Positions 1 through 9,348 of a stretch of 64,000 bases of DNA are shown in pieces. The stretch is from Nematostella vectensis (lineage: Eukaryota; Cnidaria; Anthozoa; Actiniaria; Edwardsiidae). Made by a program: the position numbers and the translations under genes. The notes under the pieces are model-generated. The model was not told the DNA's origin. It was given only the letters and a program-made list of their open reading frames with translations, and made no database searches. The stretch's first letter is position 1, and every line of letters starts with the position of its first letter. The stretch lies in contig NC_064040.1 of the NCBI RefSeq assembly GCF_932526225.1, forward strand, positions 12,502,856-12,566,855, read 5' to 3'.

Positions 1-1377
1 GGTTGATGGCGGTCGAGAGGCTTCCAAACATAGCAACCGCGAGATCAACGTAACCATTTTTCCCGTACCTCACCAAGATCACATCATTTACTATTAGAGG
101 GATCCAACACACGCAAAATCCTGCAAACACCAATATTAGCGACCTCGTGACCTTGGCCTCGCGCCTACTGCCTTTCTGTTGCATTTTTAGTTTTGATTCT
201 GTTGACATGTTTGTCTTATTGGCTTCCCTTGTATGAAGTCTTTTAATCTGATTTTCGGTAATTTCAATTGCTGCTTCCTCGCTTGTTCGAGTTGTCATCT
301 CCAGGTTAACAGAGCTTTTCAGCATGTAGAATTTGTTGTGTCAGACTCGGCTTTAGAAACCATTTGCACACTGGACATTTCTTCTAAGGAACTTTTCTCT
401 GTGCATTGATATTCTGCCAAGGTTACCAAAGGAAGTATGCGATTGCAGTTGAATGAAGTCTTAAATTTGGCGTCGTGTAAGGCATTTTTCTGCCTTGCCA
501 TTGGTCGGCTGTGAACTTGCGCAGTCACTGTCTGAGTCACGTGACTTGCTCCAGCGATTGGTTCTCGGTGATTACCCATAGTGCATTGCATGTCTGTTTT
601 CAGAATAATATTTATTGTCTCCGATTTTTCCGCTGTTTTTCCTTTCCGCTCCTTCAAATACTTGGTTATTATGCTGTTTCCTTTCAGCTCCTTTGAATAC
701 TTGTTTATCGTGCTGTTTTCTTCTCGCTCCTTCGAATACTCGTTTATTGTGCTGTTTTCTACCTGCTTCTTTGAATACTTTTTCCTTTTGCCTCTTCACC
801 GTTTGGTGAATGAGTACATTACTCCAGATAATGGCAGACACAGGCAAACCGAACCCAAGCCCACTTAGGATGCTGTGGTACACGACAGAATTCTCATAAC
901 TGCGGATAGAAAACGAACAGACTCCAAAAAGAAGCTAAAATGACCAAATTCAATGTAACTCAGAATTAGAAAAAGCGAGCCCGAGCAAATATAAACAAAG
1001 AGCCAAGATATTATGATGAAGCCAATAGTTCTCTTGACTACGCAGAAATATCTAACAAGAGCTATGAGGGCGATGGTGAATACAGAAGATAACCCTGTAG
1101 CTGCTAACATAAACCCTTGGAACTGGCATAAAGAAGCACTTCCTATCCTATTTGGCCACCCTTCGTTGACGTTGAAAAGAGTAGAAGCAGTCAGCGGCAT
1201 TACGCATAAAGACATGAGTAGGTCGGACAAGGCAAGTGACACGATGAGAAGGTTCGTGGGGTTTCGCAGCTGTCGGTTCTTGTACACGCTCAAGCAGACA
1301 AGGCCACTCCCCAGCCAAGATATGACACAAATAAGAAATTCCACGAAGCCCATGACTGCCAAAGCATCTTTATCCAT
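1..1377 (-). pseudogene. Rhodopsin-family GPCR, frame-broken and cut by the window edge
   Basis: Class A seven-transmembrane receptor, read right to left. The first segment (1377-865, 170 residues) starts with ATG and holds TM1, TM2 (LALSD, the conserved Asp), TM3 with its Cys (SLCQFQG) and TM4 with its Trp. The usual D/E-R-Y is V-R-Y (LVRYFCVV). The frame then breaks near 925 in a short T run; the next frame (883-572) continues ECL2, TM5 (LGFGLPVSAIIW) and a long third loop. A stop at 572 and another near 340 interrupt that loop, after which the same frame resumes with a basic stretch, TM6 (CVCWIP) and TM7 (FGSLSTAIN), the Pro of NPxxY falling beyond base 1. One extra T near 925 would rejoin the first two segments; the two later stops need an intron or further errors. 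It is either a young pseudogene or a poorly sequenced real receptor. The ligand cannot be inferred. Confidence 0.75.
626..772 (-). repeat. 39-bp tandem repeat coding a 13-residue basic repeat in the GPCR third loop
   Basis: Read on the minus strand, three full 13-residue units and one partial unit follow TM5, each of the form G-A-x-R-K-Q-H-x-x-x-V-F-x. The 39-bp period keeps the frame. It makes intracellular loop 3 long, basic and likely variable in length. Confidence 0.7.
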
Positions 1378-2787
1378 GCGATCCTATACCATACCATACT
1401 GATGTTTTGTATCATTCATTATTTTTATTTTGCTATCGAACATCAAACGCTTTTATATTACACAATTGTCTTGTCCATTTGGAATAAGAGAATCCTGTTG
1501 AAATAGTGCTGTGGAATTCAATCTCTTTAGAACAGCCGAATGAATAAAACGTTTCGTTGCTTACGATTGCTCACCGTTCAAGAGGCACAAATGTGTAATC
1601 CCTAGCTGTAGCAGTTTATGCCTGCTAGAAACTCTCCTTTACCGTTCTTTGCAGTACCTGATGACTTCTAATCTTCTGTGACATTCTATGTTCTATGTTG
1701 TTTTCACAAATGGGTGTTTAAAGAATAAAGCCGAGTAGAAGTCGTAATGTCAAGCTACAACTACAAATGTGACTTTGTGTGGGAGTTTTGCTATACTTAA
1801 TCTCTTGGAAATGTCTTCGTTTAGATCGGTTCTGGTTAGAAAATGTTTTGGTGGTCATTGTTTTGTTAAGAGGTTGCAATGATGTTGCGTCAGTCGATGT
1901 CTTTTAATGGGGGCCCAGCATGCGTGTCCTAAAAAAAATAATAAGAAAATATGAAAAAAAGTGCAAACAAACAATATGAAATCTTCTTGATTATTTAAAC
2001 CAGTTATATAGGAAGGAATAAATTCAGCAATTTTATTTGGAATGGACCGGTGGTTTACTCAAGTGAATTGTGAAACCTCCTTGGCTTACTATATGCAAAT
2101 TTTATAGTGAGTAAACTTCCAGTACCAAAATCTGAAAGTAATAGTTCTATGAGATTTCTACTTTAAAAAAAAATTCTGACAAACTCTAATGTGCTTTTAA
2201 AATGTTAGCAAAACTTATTTTTTTATAATTCTTCAGTCGACAAAGTTTTTTTTTATCTACGCTTTTGCAGTTATTTGAAGTTTAAATGTCGAAAGTACCC
2301 ACTTATGTTCTCGGGCCAGGCATTTTATTATTTGACCCATCACATATTGCAACAAAAAAATCTGACGCAAGGATAGTAATTGGACAGTGTAAATTTTTCG
2401 TTATTTCTAACTGGGATTATTTTGTGCAGTTCAAGAAAAAAAGGAAACAGACGTATTTTTAAAGGAACTCTAAAGTTCTCTTTCCTGTCAAACCGGTGCC
2501 TTAGGACACTCTAAGAATTGACGCAAGGGCAGTTATGGGACAGTGTAACTTTTTCGCTATTTCTTTATATTATTTTGTGCAATTAAAAAAAAAGGAAACT
2601 GACTAATATTTTAAAAAGTCACGAAATTTATAAACGATGATTTTGTTTAACTCATTGGAGTAATATTTTATTGTTGTTTTTATTTCTGACAGCGTGTAGA
2701 CTACTGCATAAACTGACACGGTTGAGTGTGATTTCAACATTATGTCAGAATGTTTGTGGCCGTCAATGATCACCATCGTCATTACCC
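1378..2787. other. AT-rich non-coding interval with a diverged direct duplication
   Basis: No exon is recognisable on either strand. A diverged direct repeat is visible: about 2361-2465 and about 2518-2615 share the order GACGCAAGG, GGACAGTGTAA, TTTTTCG, TATTTTGTGCA and a run of A ending in GGAAAC, offset by about 157 bp. Confidence 0.5.
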
Positions 2788-3055
2788 TTAAAGCCGCATT
2801 GTCACCAGTTTACTTCCGGAGGTCCGACGGAAACCTCAACCGTTAAAAGACAAAAGAATCTATTAGAATCCGAGATATTTAACAGGCCATCCGCTCTAAA
2901 TTATCAATAACATCCTCAAATAAACTTCCAATAGACACACTATCAATATAGACACGCTTTCAATATTTTGATATATTTTTCGCGTTTTCCGTTAAAAATC
3001 ATCGGATGTTGTTAGGTAATCGACCGGAAGTAAACTGGTGACAATGCGGCTTTAA
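2788..3055. mobile_element. TTAA-target MITE, copy 1
   Basis: Non-autonomous DNA element flanked by TTAA on both sides. Its 28-bp terminal inverted repeats are perfect, beginning AGCCGCATTGTCACCAGTTT and ending TTCCGG. There is no coding capacity. A TTAA duplication is typical of piggyBac-type and some other transposases. It lies just upstream of the first visible expansin exon. Confidence 0.85.
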
Positions 3056-3125
3056 CACTATCATCATAATTATAACCATTATCATCATCACCATCATCAC
3101 CGTCACCATTGTTATCATCATCATC
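3056..3125. repeat. ATC/ATT-type microsatellite
   Basis: Imperfect run of CAT/ATC/ACC triplets ending about 30 bp before the splice acceptor at 3160. Confidence 0.7.
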
Positions 3126-3159
3126 ATGCCATATTCCTGTGACAGCGTCCCCGCAGCAG

Positions 3160-5282
3160 GTGTGGAGGCGCTGGTTGGTGGAAGGTATCACTGCCTCAAG
3201 CGAGTTAGCGACAACTTCTTCGTGGGCATGGGACTCGGACAGTTCTACTTTCCGCTCCGTGTCCGGCTAACATCCATTTCCGGACAGCAAGTTGAGACGT
3301 TTGTGCCAGAAATGAAGGATGATGTCTCGTTTCCGAGCGGTGTTCGATTTGGTGGAATTAAGGTTGGCGGTGAGTAAGCATATTAAACCTCATGAATCTC
3401 AAGTTGTTCTATTCCAACTTGTTGTTATCATTATCACTACAGGGTCGCAAGGCCCGTGGTAGCATCTTGCTAACACTATTTAGCTGGCGCTATCATGGTT
3501 GGAAACTTTGTGGAGCAATCCGTATCTAGATAATGACGTGTAGAAGTCGGTCTCATGTAAAGAAGCGCTTAGAAAATAACCCTTTAGAAATGCAATATAA
3601 TTTTACAAAATAATGATACCAGTCACTTAAAGCCGCATTGTCACCAGTTTACTTCCGGTCGATTACCTAACAATATCCGATGATTTTTAACGAAAAACGC
3701 GATAAATATTTCAAAATATTGAAAGCAGTGTGTTTATTGGAAGTTTCTTTGAGGATGCGATTGATAATTTAGAGCGGATGGCCTGTTTAATATCTCGGAT
3801 TCTAATAGATTCTTTTGTCTTTTAACGGTTGAGGTTTCCGTCGGACCTCCGGAAGTAAACTGGTGACAATGCGGCTTTAAGTCATCCTACTTTGCTTTTG
3901 TCTTTGGAATATTTATATTTTTCTTATAATCTTTTTGCAGCGGGTCCATCAAGCATCGTGTGCTTTGGACAAGGAGATAGAGCTCCGTACCCACCAGGAG
4001 GGATGGGTTTGTGGCGAATCTAGTCTTCTTTCTTGACTTGCTAAGTCCACTCAACTCGCTATATTCCATCAATTAACCTAAACTCAACACTATAACGCCT
4101 TACCATAATATTATGTCACCTCGCCCCAACATCACTTCGTTTTACCTTAACATCAATTCACCTTACCTTAACATTACTTTACCTTACCTCAGCGTCACTT
4201 CACCTCACCTCTACATTTACCTCAACATAACTTCACCTTACATCAACATCACTTCACCATACCTCAACATCACTTCATCTTACCTCAACATCACTTCACC
4301 TTAACTTCACTTCACCTTACCTTAACATCACTTCACCTTACCTTAACATCACTTCACCTTACCTTAACATCACTTCACCTTACCTCAACATCACTTCACC
4401 TTACCTTAACATCACTTCACCTTACCTTAACATCACTTCACCTTACCTCAACATCACTTCACCTTACCTCAACATGACTTTACCTTACCTCATGACTTTT
4501 CCTTAACCAATCGTGACTTCACATAATATGAATATTATGCTCACGTATGCATGTAATTCCATTCCCTGTTCCTTCACGCGTGCTTACTCAAAGAAATGAA
4601 AATATTTTTTTTACATTCACCTAGTCACACACATCACTTTACTTTTCTTCATAACTTAATATTATCACATTACATCACTTTACCACATACATATTATTAA
4701 ATTTCACATTACCTAACCTAGCCCCTCATTTCACCTTTTTTGTCCCAATCATCATGTCACCTTTGCCTTATCTTACTGAACCACTTGGCGTTTGTTTTCC
4801 AGCACCAGGTCTTGCCCCGACAAGCGGTGGAATAAACACACCTTTTCCTACCCAACCTCCACCAGAACCGACAACGGTACCACCCCCTAACCCGACCACG
4901 ATCTCACAAGGATCCGGGGGAACAGGTAAGCTGACTATTAACAGTATTACCCCCTGATCTGAGCATTAGCTTACAAGGATTGGGATCCCCCTGACCCGAC
5001 CAGTGTCTCACAAGACTCGGGGAGGACAAGTTTACTTAAAACTAACAGCCAAGTTAACTTAAAAAAGGACAGAATCAGTTTGTTACCCGCCTTATTTGAT
5101 TTTCAGTTGGCGATGGGTTTTGCGCTGGAAAGACGAGCGGTGTTCCCCTGGCTGACCCCTCGGACTGTCACGGATTTATTATTTGTTCACTAGGCAAAGT
5201 AAACAAGTTCACATGTGGACCCGTGCTCAAGTTCAACCCTAAGGCCAACGGCTGCGATTTTCCCCAAAATGTACAGTGTTAG
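3160..5282 (+). CDS. Expansin-like protein with C-terminal chitin-binding (CBM14) domain, 3' exons
   Basis: Three exons with compatible phases: 3160-3369, 4803-4925 and 5107-5282 (168 residues, TAG at 5280). The first resembles the C-terminal expansin module: GRYHCLKRV, then PLRVRLTSISGQQVETFVP, then FPSGVRFGGI. The second is a Pro/Thr-rich linker (PPPEPTTVPPPNPTT). The third is a peritrophin-A type CBM14: six Cys in the order FC, DC, IC, TC, GCDFP, QC, with DPSDCHGFI in the middle. Expansins loosen polysaccharide networks without hydrolysis and CBM14 binds chitin, so a secreted cuticle, mucus or food-processing role is likely. The double-psi barrel and signal peptide exons are not visible here; the 5' part may lie beyond the left edge, which would put the GPCR inside one of its introns. 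Intron 1 holds a MITE and a minisatellite. Confidence 0.75.
3627..3880. mobile_element. TTAA-target MITE, copy 2 (inverted)
   Basis: Same family as the element at 2788, in opposite orientation: the half with AGGTCCGACGG is now on the right. It is flanked by TTAA at 3627 and 3877, has perfect 28-bp terminal inverted repeats, and lies in an intron of the expansin gene. Confidence 0.85.
4110..4497. repeat. 21-bp minisatellite in the expansin intron
   Basis: About 18 imperfect copies of a unit close to CATCACTTCACCTTACCTTAA; the right half is very regular and the left half degenerate. It is entirely intronic, between the exons ending at 3369 and starting at 4803. A short open frame across it is a by-product of the period. 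Confidence 0.85.
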
Positions 5283-5434
5283 TGAGACCATAAGGCGAGC
5301 TATTGTGAGAAATGCGTTAGATTTGTTCTTGTACGGAACGGAGGCTTGCCGTAACGTTACAGAAATAGCTAGATCTTAACCTTTCCTTTCTGAAGGGTAT
5401 CATTGGTCCGTGTAATGGAATATAACCTTGAAGA

Positions 5435-5440
5435 AATAAA
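5435..5440 (+). terminator. Candidate poly(A) signal of the expansin gene
   Basis: AATAAA lies about 150 bp after the TAG of the CBM14 exon, with a second overlapping AATAAA-like hexamer just after it, and only about 20 bp before the large minisatellite. Confidence 0.6.
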
Positions 5441-5458
5441 ATAAAAAAATTACAGGGT

Positions 5459-7394
5459 ACTCCCTCACTAGTGTACTCCCTCACTAGTGTACTCCCTTAC
5501 TAGTGTACTCCCTTACTAGTGTACTCCCTTACTAGAGTACTCCCTTACTAGTGTACTCCCTAACTAGAGTACTCCCTTACTAGTGTACTCCCTTACTAGT
5601 GTACTCCCTTACTAGTGTACCCCCCTTACTAGTGTACTCCCTTACTAGAGTACTCCCTTACTAGAGTACTCCCTTACTAGTGTACTCCCTAACTAAAGTA
5701 CTCCCTTACTAGTGTACTCCCTTACTAGTGTACTCCCTTACTAGTGTACTCCCTTACTAGTGTACTCCCTTACTAGTGTACTCCCTTACTAGTGTACTCC
5801 CTTACTAGTGTACTCCCTTACTAGTGTACTCCCTTACTAGTGTACTCCCTTACTAGTGTACTCCCTTACTAGTGTACTCCCTTACTAGTGTACTCCCTTA
5901 CTAGTGTACTCCCTTACTAGTGTACTCCCTTACTAGTGTACTCCCTAACTAGAGTACTCCCTTACTAGTGTACTCCCTTACTAGTGTACTCCCTTACTAG
6001 AGTACTCCCTTACTAGAGTACTCCCTTGCTAGTGTACTCCCTTACTAGAGTACTCCCTTACTAGTGTACTCCCTTACTAGAGTACTCCCTAAATAGTGTA
6101 CTCCCTTACTAGTGTACTCCCTTGCTAGAGTACTCCCTTACTAGTGTACTCCCTTACTAGTGTACTCCCTTACTAGAGTACTCCCTTACTAGTATACTCC
6201 CTTACTAAAGTACTCCCTTACTAGTGTACTCCCTTACTAGAGTACTCCCTTACTAGTGTACTCCCTTACTAGTGTACTCCCTTGCTAGAGTACTCCCTTA
6301 CTAGTGTACTCCCTTACTAGTGTACTCCCTTACTAGAGTACTCCCTTACTAGTGTAGTCCCTTACTAGTGTACTCCCTAACTAGAGTACTCCCTTACTAG
6401 TGTACTCCCTTACTAGTGTAGTCCCTTACTAGTGTACTCCCTTGCTAGAGTACTCCCTTACTAGTGTACTCCCTTACTAGTGTACTCCCTTACTAGAGTA
6501 CTCCCTTGCTAGTGTACTCCCTTACTAGAGTACTCCCTTACTAGTGTACTCCCTTACTAGAGTACTCCCTTGCTAGTGTACTCCCTTACTAGAGTACTCC
6601 CTTACTAGTGTACTCCCTTACTAGAGTACTCCCTTACTAGTGTACTCCCTTACTAGTGTACTACCTTACTAGTGTACTCCCTAACTAGAGTACTCCCTTA
6701 CTAGTGTACTCCCTTACTAGAGTACTCCCTTACTAGTGTACTCCCTTACTAGAGTACTCCCTTACTAGTGTACTCCCTTACTAGTGTACTACCTTACTAG
6801 TGTACTCCCTAACTAGAGTACTCCCTTACTAGTGTACTCCCTTACTAGAGTACTCCCTTACTAGTGTACTCCCTTACTAGAGTACTCCCTTACTAGTGTA
6901 CTCCCTTACTAGAGTACTCCCTTACTAGAGTACTCCCTTACTAGTGTACTCCCTTACTAGTGTACTCCCTTACTAGTGTACTCCCTTACTAGTGTACTAC
7001 CTTACTAGTGTACTCCCTAACTAGAGTACTCCCTTACTAGTGTACTCCCTTACTAGAGTACTCCCTTACTAGTGTACTCCCTTACTAGAGTACTCCCTTA
7101 CTAGTGTACTCCCTTACTAGTGTACTCCCTTACTAGAGTACTCCCTTACTAGTGTACTCCCTTACTAGTGTACTCCCTTACTAGTGTACTCCCTTACTAG
7201 TGTACTCCCTTGCTAGAGTACTCCCTTACTAGTGTACTCCCTTACTAGTGTACTCCCTTACTAGTGTACTCCCTTACTAGTGTACTCCCTTACTAGTGTA
7301 CTCCCTTACTAGTGTACTCCCTTACTAGTGTACTCCCTTACTAGAGTACTCCCTAAATAGTGTACTCCCTTACTAGAGTACTTCCTTACTAATG
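5459..7394. repeat. 16-bp minisatellite array, about 120 copies
   Basis: The unit is TGTACTCCCTTACTAG. The main variation is binary, TGTACT versus AGTACT at the unit start, with rarer variants (TTGCTAG, TAACTAG, TAAATAG, CTACCTT). Variant combinations recur as higher-order blocks: CTACCTT units at about 6661, 6789 and 6997 are 8 and 13 units apart, each followed by the same TAACTAG unit. There are no spacers of constant length and variable sequence, so this is not a CRISPR array. Confidence 0.95.
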
Positions 7395-7688
7395 GGTCTA
7401 GTAGACTGCATTTTTGTTAACAACCGAGATTTGTATATAAACTGCACTGGGACCCCTTTTTATACCGGGAGTGGCCTGTTATTCACTATGTGTTTTTCCC
7501 TGTACACATGGTCAGGGTTGCCTTTTAAAGCTGCCCAGGCTGAGTGCTACTCTTGCTAATACTCTCCACTATACGTTCTTCCTTATCCGCGAGGGTTTCA
7601 AGACTTGTCACACGAAGCCGGTTTATAAAAGGGCGGATCTAGGAACCCTGGCTAATACTCAAGGTTGAGCATACACGACTTGGTCTTC

Positions 7689-7883
7689 GGGACTAGAACG
7701 AACTACATGGAGTTTTGCCCACGAAGGCCTAATATCTAAAACAAACACCGTGAGAATCGCACGTGTAACTGACAATTTTTTAAAAATTTTACTTATATAA
7801 AAAGCGATATTCTTGTGATTTTCTCTTAAAAAAGAAAGACATGCCTTTATGGCCCCGACTCCATGTAGTTCGTCACCAGTCCC
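7689..7883. mobile_element. Possible small inverted-repeat element
   Basis: Left end GGGACTAGAACGAACTACAT and right end ATGTAGTTCGTCACCAGTCC are near inverse complements (about 26 bp with a few mismatches). No target duplication was identified. Confidence 0.45.
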
Positions 7884-8574
7884 TGAGGGATGCCGTCATG
7901 TTTTGTGTTTTCAGATTTTCTTAGTATTTCTAAAGGAAAATATACGAGCATAGAGGCTACTTACATCCGTCTACTCAAACTTTAACATTTTTTGGTCCCA
8001 TGATACGACAATCCTCGAAACAAACAATTTGTGTAGCATGCATTTATTCCATAACTTGCTGATTCTCTGGTCTATAAATATATTTACACAATATATAACA
8101 TTGATACATCAAACTTAGTTAGATCATCTCCATGTTATTACAAATATAAAACTACCATAAACTACCAAATACCAAATAAATACTAGATTTCAATTGGCAT
8201 GATAGGGCACCAATCATAATTCCCGAGTGGGAATACATAATAAAACAACTTTCGCGCCATGTGCCTATGGTACGTTTTGATGTACAAAGACGAAGGTTTC
8301 TACGCACTGGCATTTTATGGCATCTTAAATGATGTGTAAAATATAAAAGATTGTTTTCTAGCAAAAGTGATTCTACTAACATAGATGTTTTATTTGATAA
8401 ATAAATGTTTTTTTTATGATATTGCTATTGATATTACTTGAAAGAAGAGCTTTAAAAGAAACGTTTAAGTTTAAATCTAAGGTGTAATAAAGTGTATTAT
8501 ACTAAAGTCTGTTTGATGGGTTTATGAAAACCACTCTATCAAATTAAATTTAGTAGCGTGATACCCTAATTCAA

Positions 8575-8580
8575 TTTATT
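8575..8580 (-). terminator. Candidate poly(A) signal for the EGF gene
   Basis: AATAAA on the minus strand, about 430 bp past the stop codon at 9010. Other AATAAA hexamers occur further on, so the assignment is loose. Confidence 0.3.
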
Positions 8581-8698
8581 ATGCGACCTTGCTATATGCT
8601 TACTACCCCCATCCTCATGTTAGTTCACCCACGATGATAATAGCACATACATATGTCCAATACACCAACAAAACCAGTGATTTTGAAGAATTCTCCAG

Positions 8699-8737
8699 TG
8701 GTACAAGTGGTGGAACAATGGCTCACCACTTGTACCA
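8699..8737. repeat. 14-bp perfect hairpin
   Basis: TGGTACAAGTGGTG and CACCACTTGTACCA flank an 11-nt loop. Its role is unknown. Confidence 0.7.
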
Positions 8738-9009
8738 GTGGTGTTGTGGAGTTGGACACACTTTGGGTACCCTGTGTTAAGATGGGTTGGCTGCTTTGGG
8801 CATCCTGTGATAGAGGAAGAGAAACACTCTACCAGAGATACAAGCAGGCGTATACGTATAACCCGTGTAATGAAAGCTTCAATAATTTCCTTTGCGAAAT
8901 AGAAATAAGTGACAGATCAATGCTAACTTGTCATCAGGGAACACCGCATTAAATGGAACACTTCCATGGGTGTGCATTCCATTATTCGCTCTACACAAAT
9001 AGATACCGT

Positions 9010-9348
9010 CTACAAATAAGTATCCAAAAATTCCTTAGAGTCACATGACCGCGCGGTGTCAGGAGCATCATGGGATAGCGCGACATTATCTAAGGATCCC
9101 GGCGAATCTTGGGATATCTGTTCGAGCTTACGCCACGTTCGCGGTGTATCTCGGGATAGGTCGTCTACGGTGCAAAGACTACTAGCCTCGATTGCAGCCA
9201 GATCGCGGGGGTCTGGTGCTGAGAATGTGCGGTTTCTCTTGTGTTGTATCGCAGCAAGTTCGCGTTCGATATGGAGTCCAAGGGCTTCGAGTGCATCGAG
9301 CTCCTTCAAACAGTCCGGGCTGACTGGAGTAATCACTTCCTCACAGGG
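9010..9348 (-). CDS. Last exon of the EGF gene: cytoplasmic tail
   Basis: Phase-0 exon of 112 residues after the acceptor at 9349-9350, ending TAA. It is acidic and Ser/Asp-rich ([16 protein letters not shown]) with a predicted helix near [20 protein letters not shown]. No known domain is recognised. It looks like a disordered signalling tail. Confidence 0.7.
   Translation of the reverse strand, partial: PCEEVITPVSPDCLKELDALEALGLHIERELAAIQHKRNRTFSAPDPRDLAAIEASSLCTVDDLSRDTPRTWRKLEQISQDSPGSLDNVALSHDAPDTARSCDSKEFLDTYL

Larger units (their letters stand above)
7395..9009. other. Non-coding interval and likely 3' UTR of the EGF gene
   Basis: No gene is recognisable. It contains an inverted-repeat element (7689-7883), a 14-bp hairpin (8699-8737) and, near its right edge, the probable 3' UTR of the minus-strand EGF gene. 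Short open frames at 7471-7668, 8152-8382 and 8653-8952 lack splice support and family resemblance. Confidence 0.5.

Noticed and set aside
5459-7394. CRISPR-like regular repeat
   Set aside because: The repeat is a continuous 16-bp tandem unit with no unique spacers, in animal DNA.
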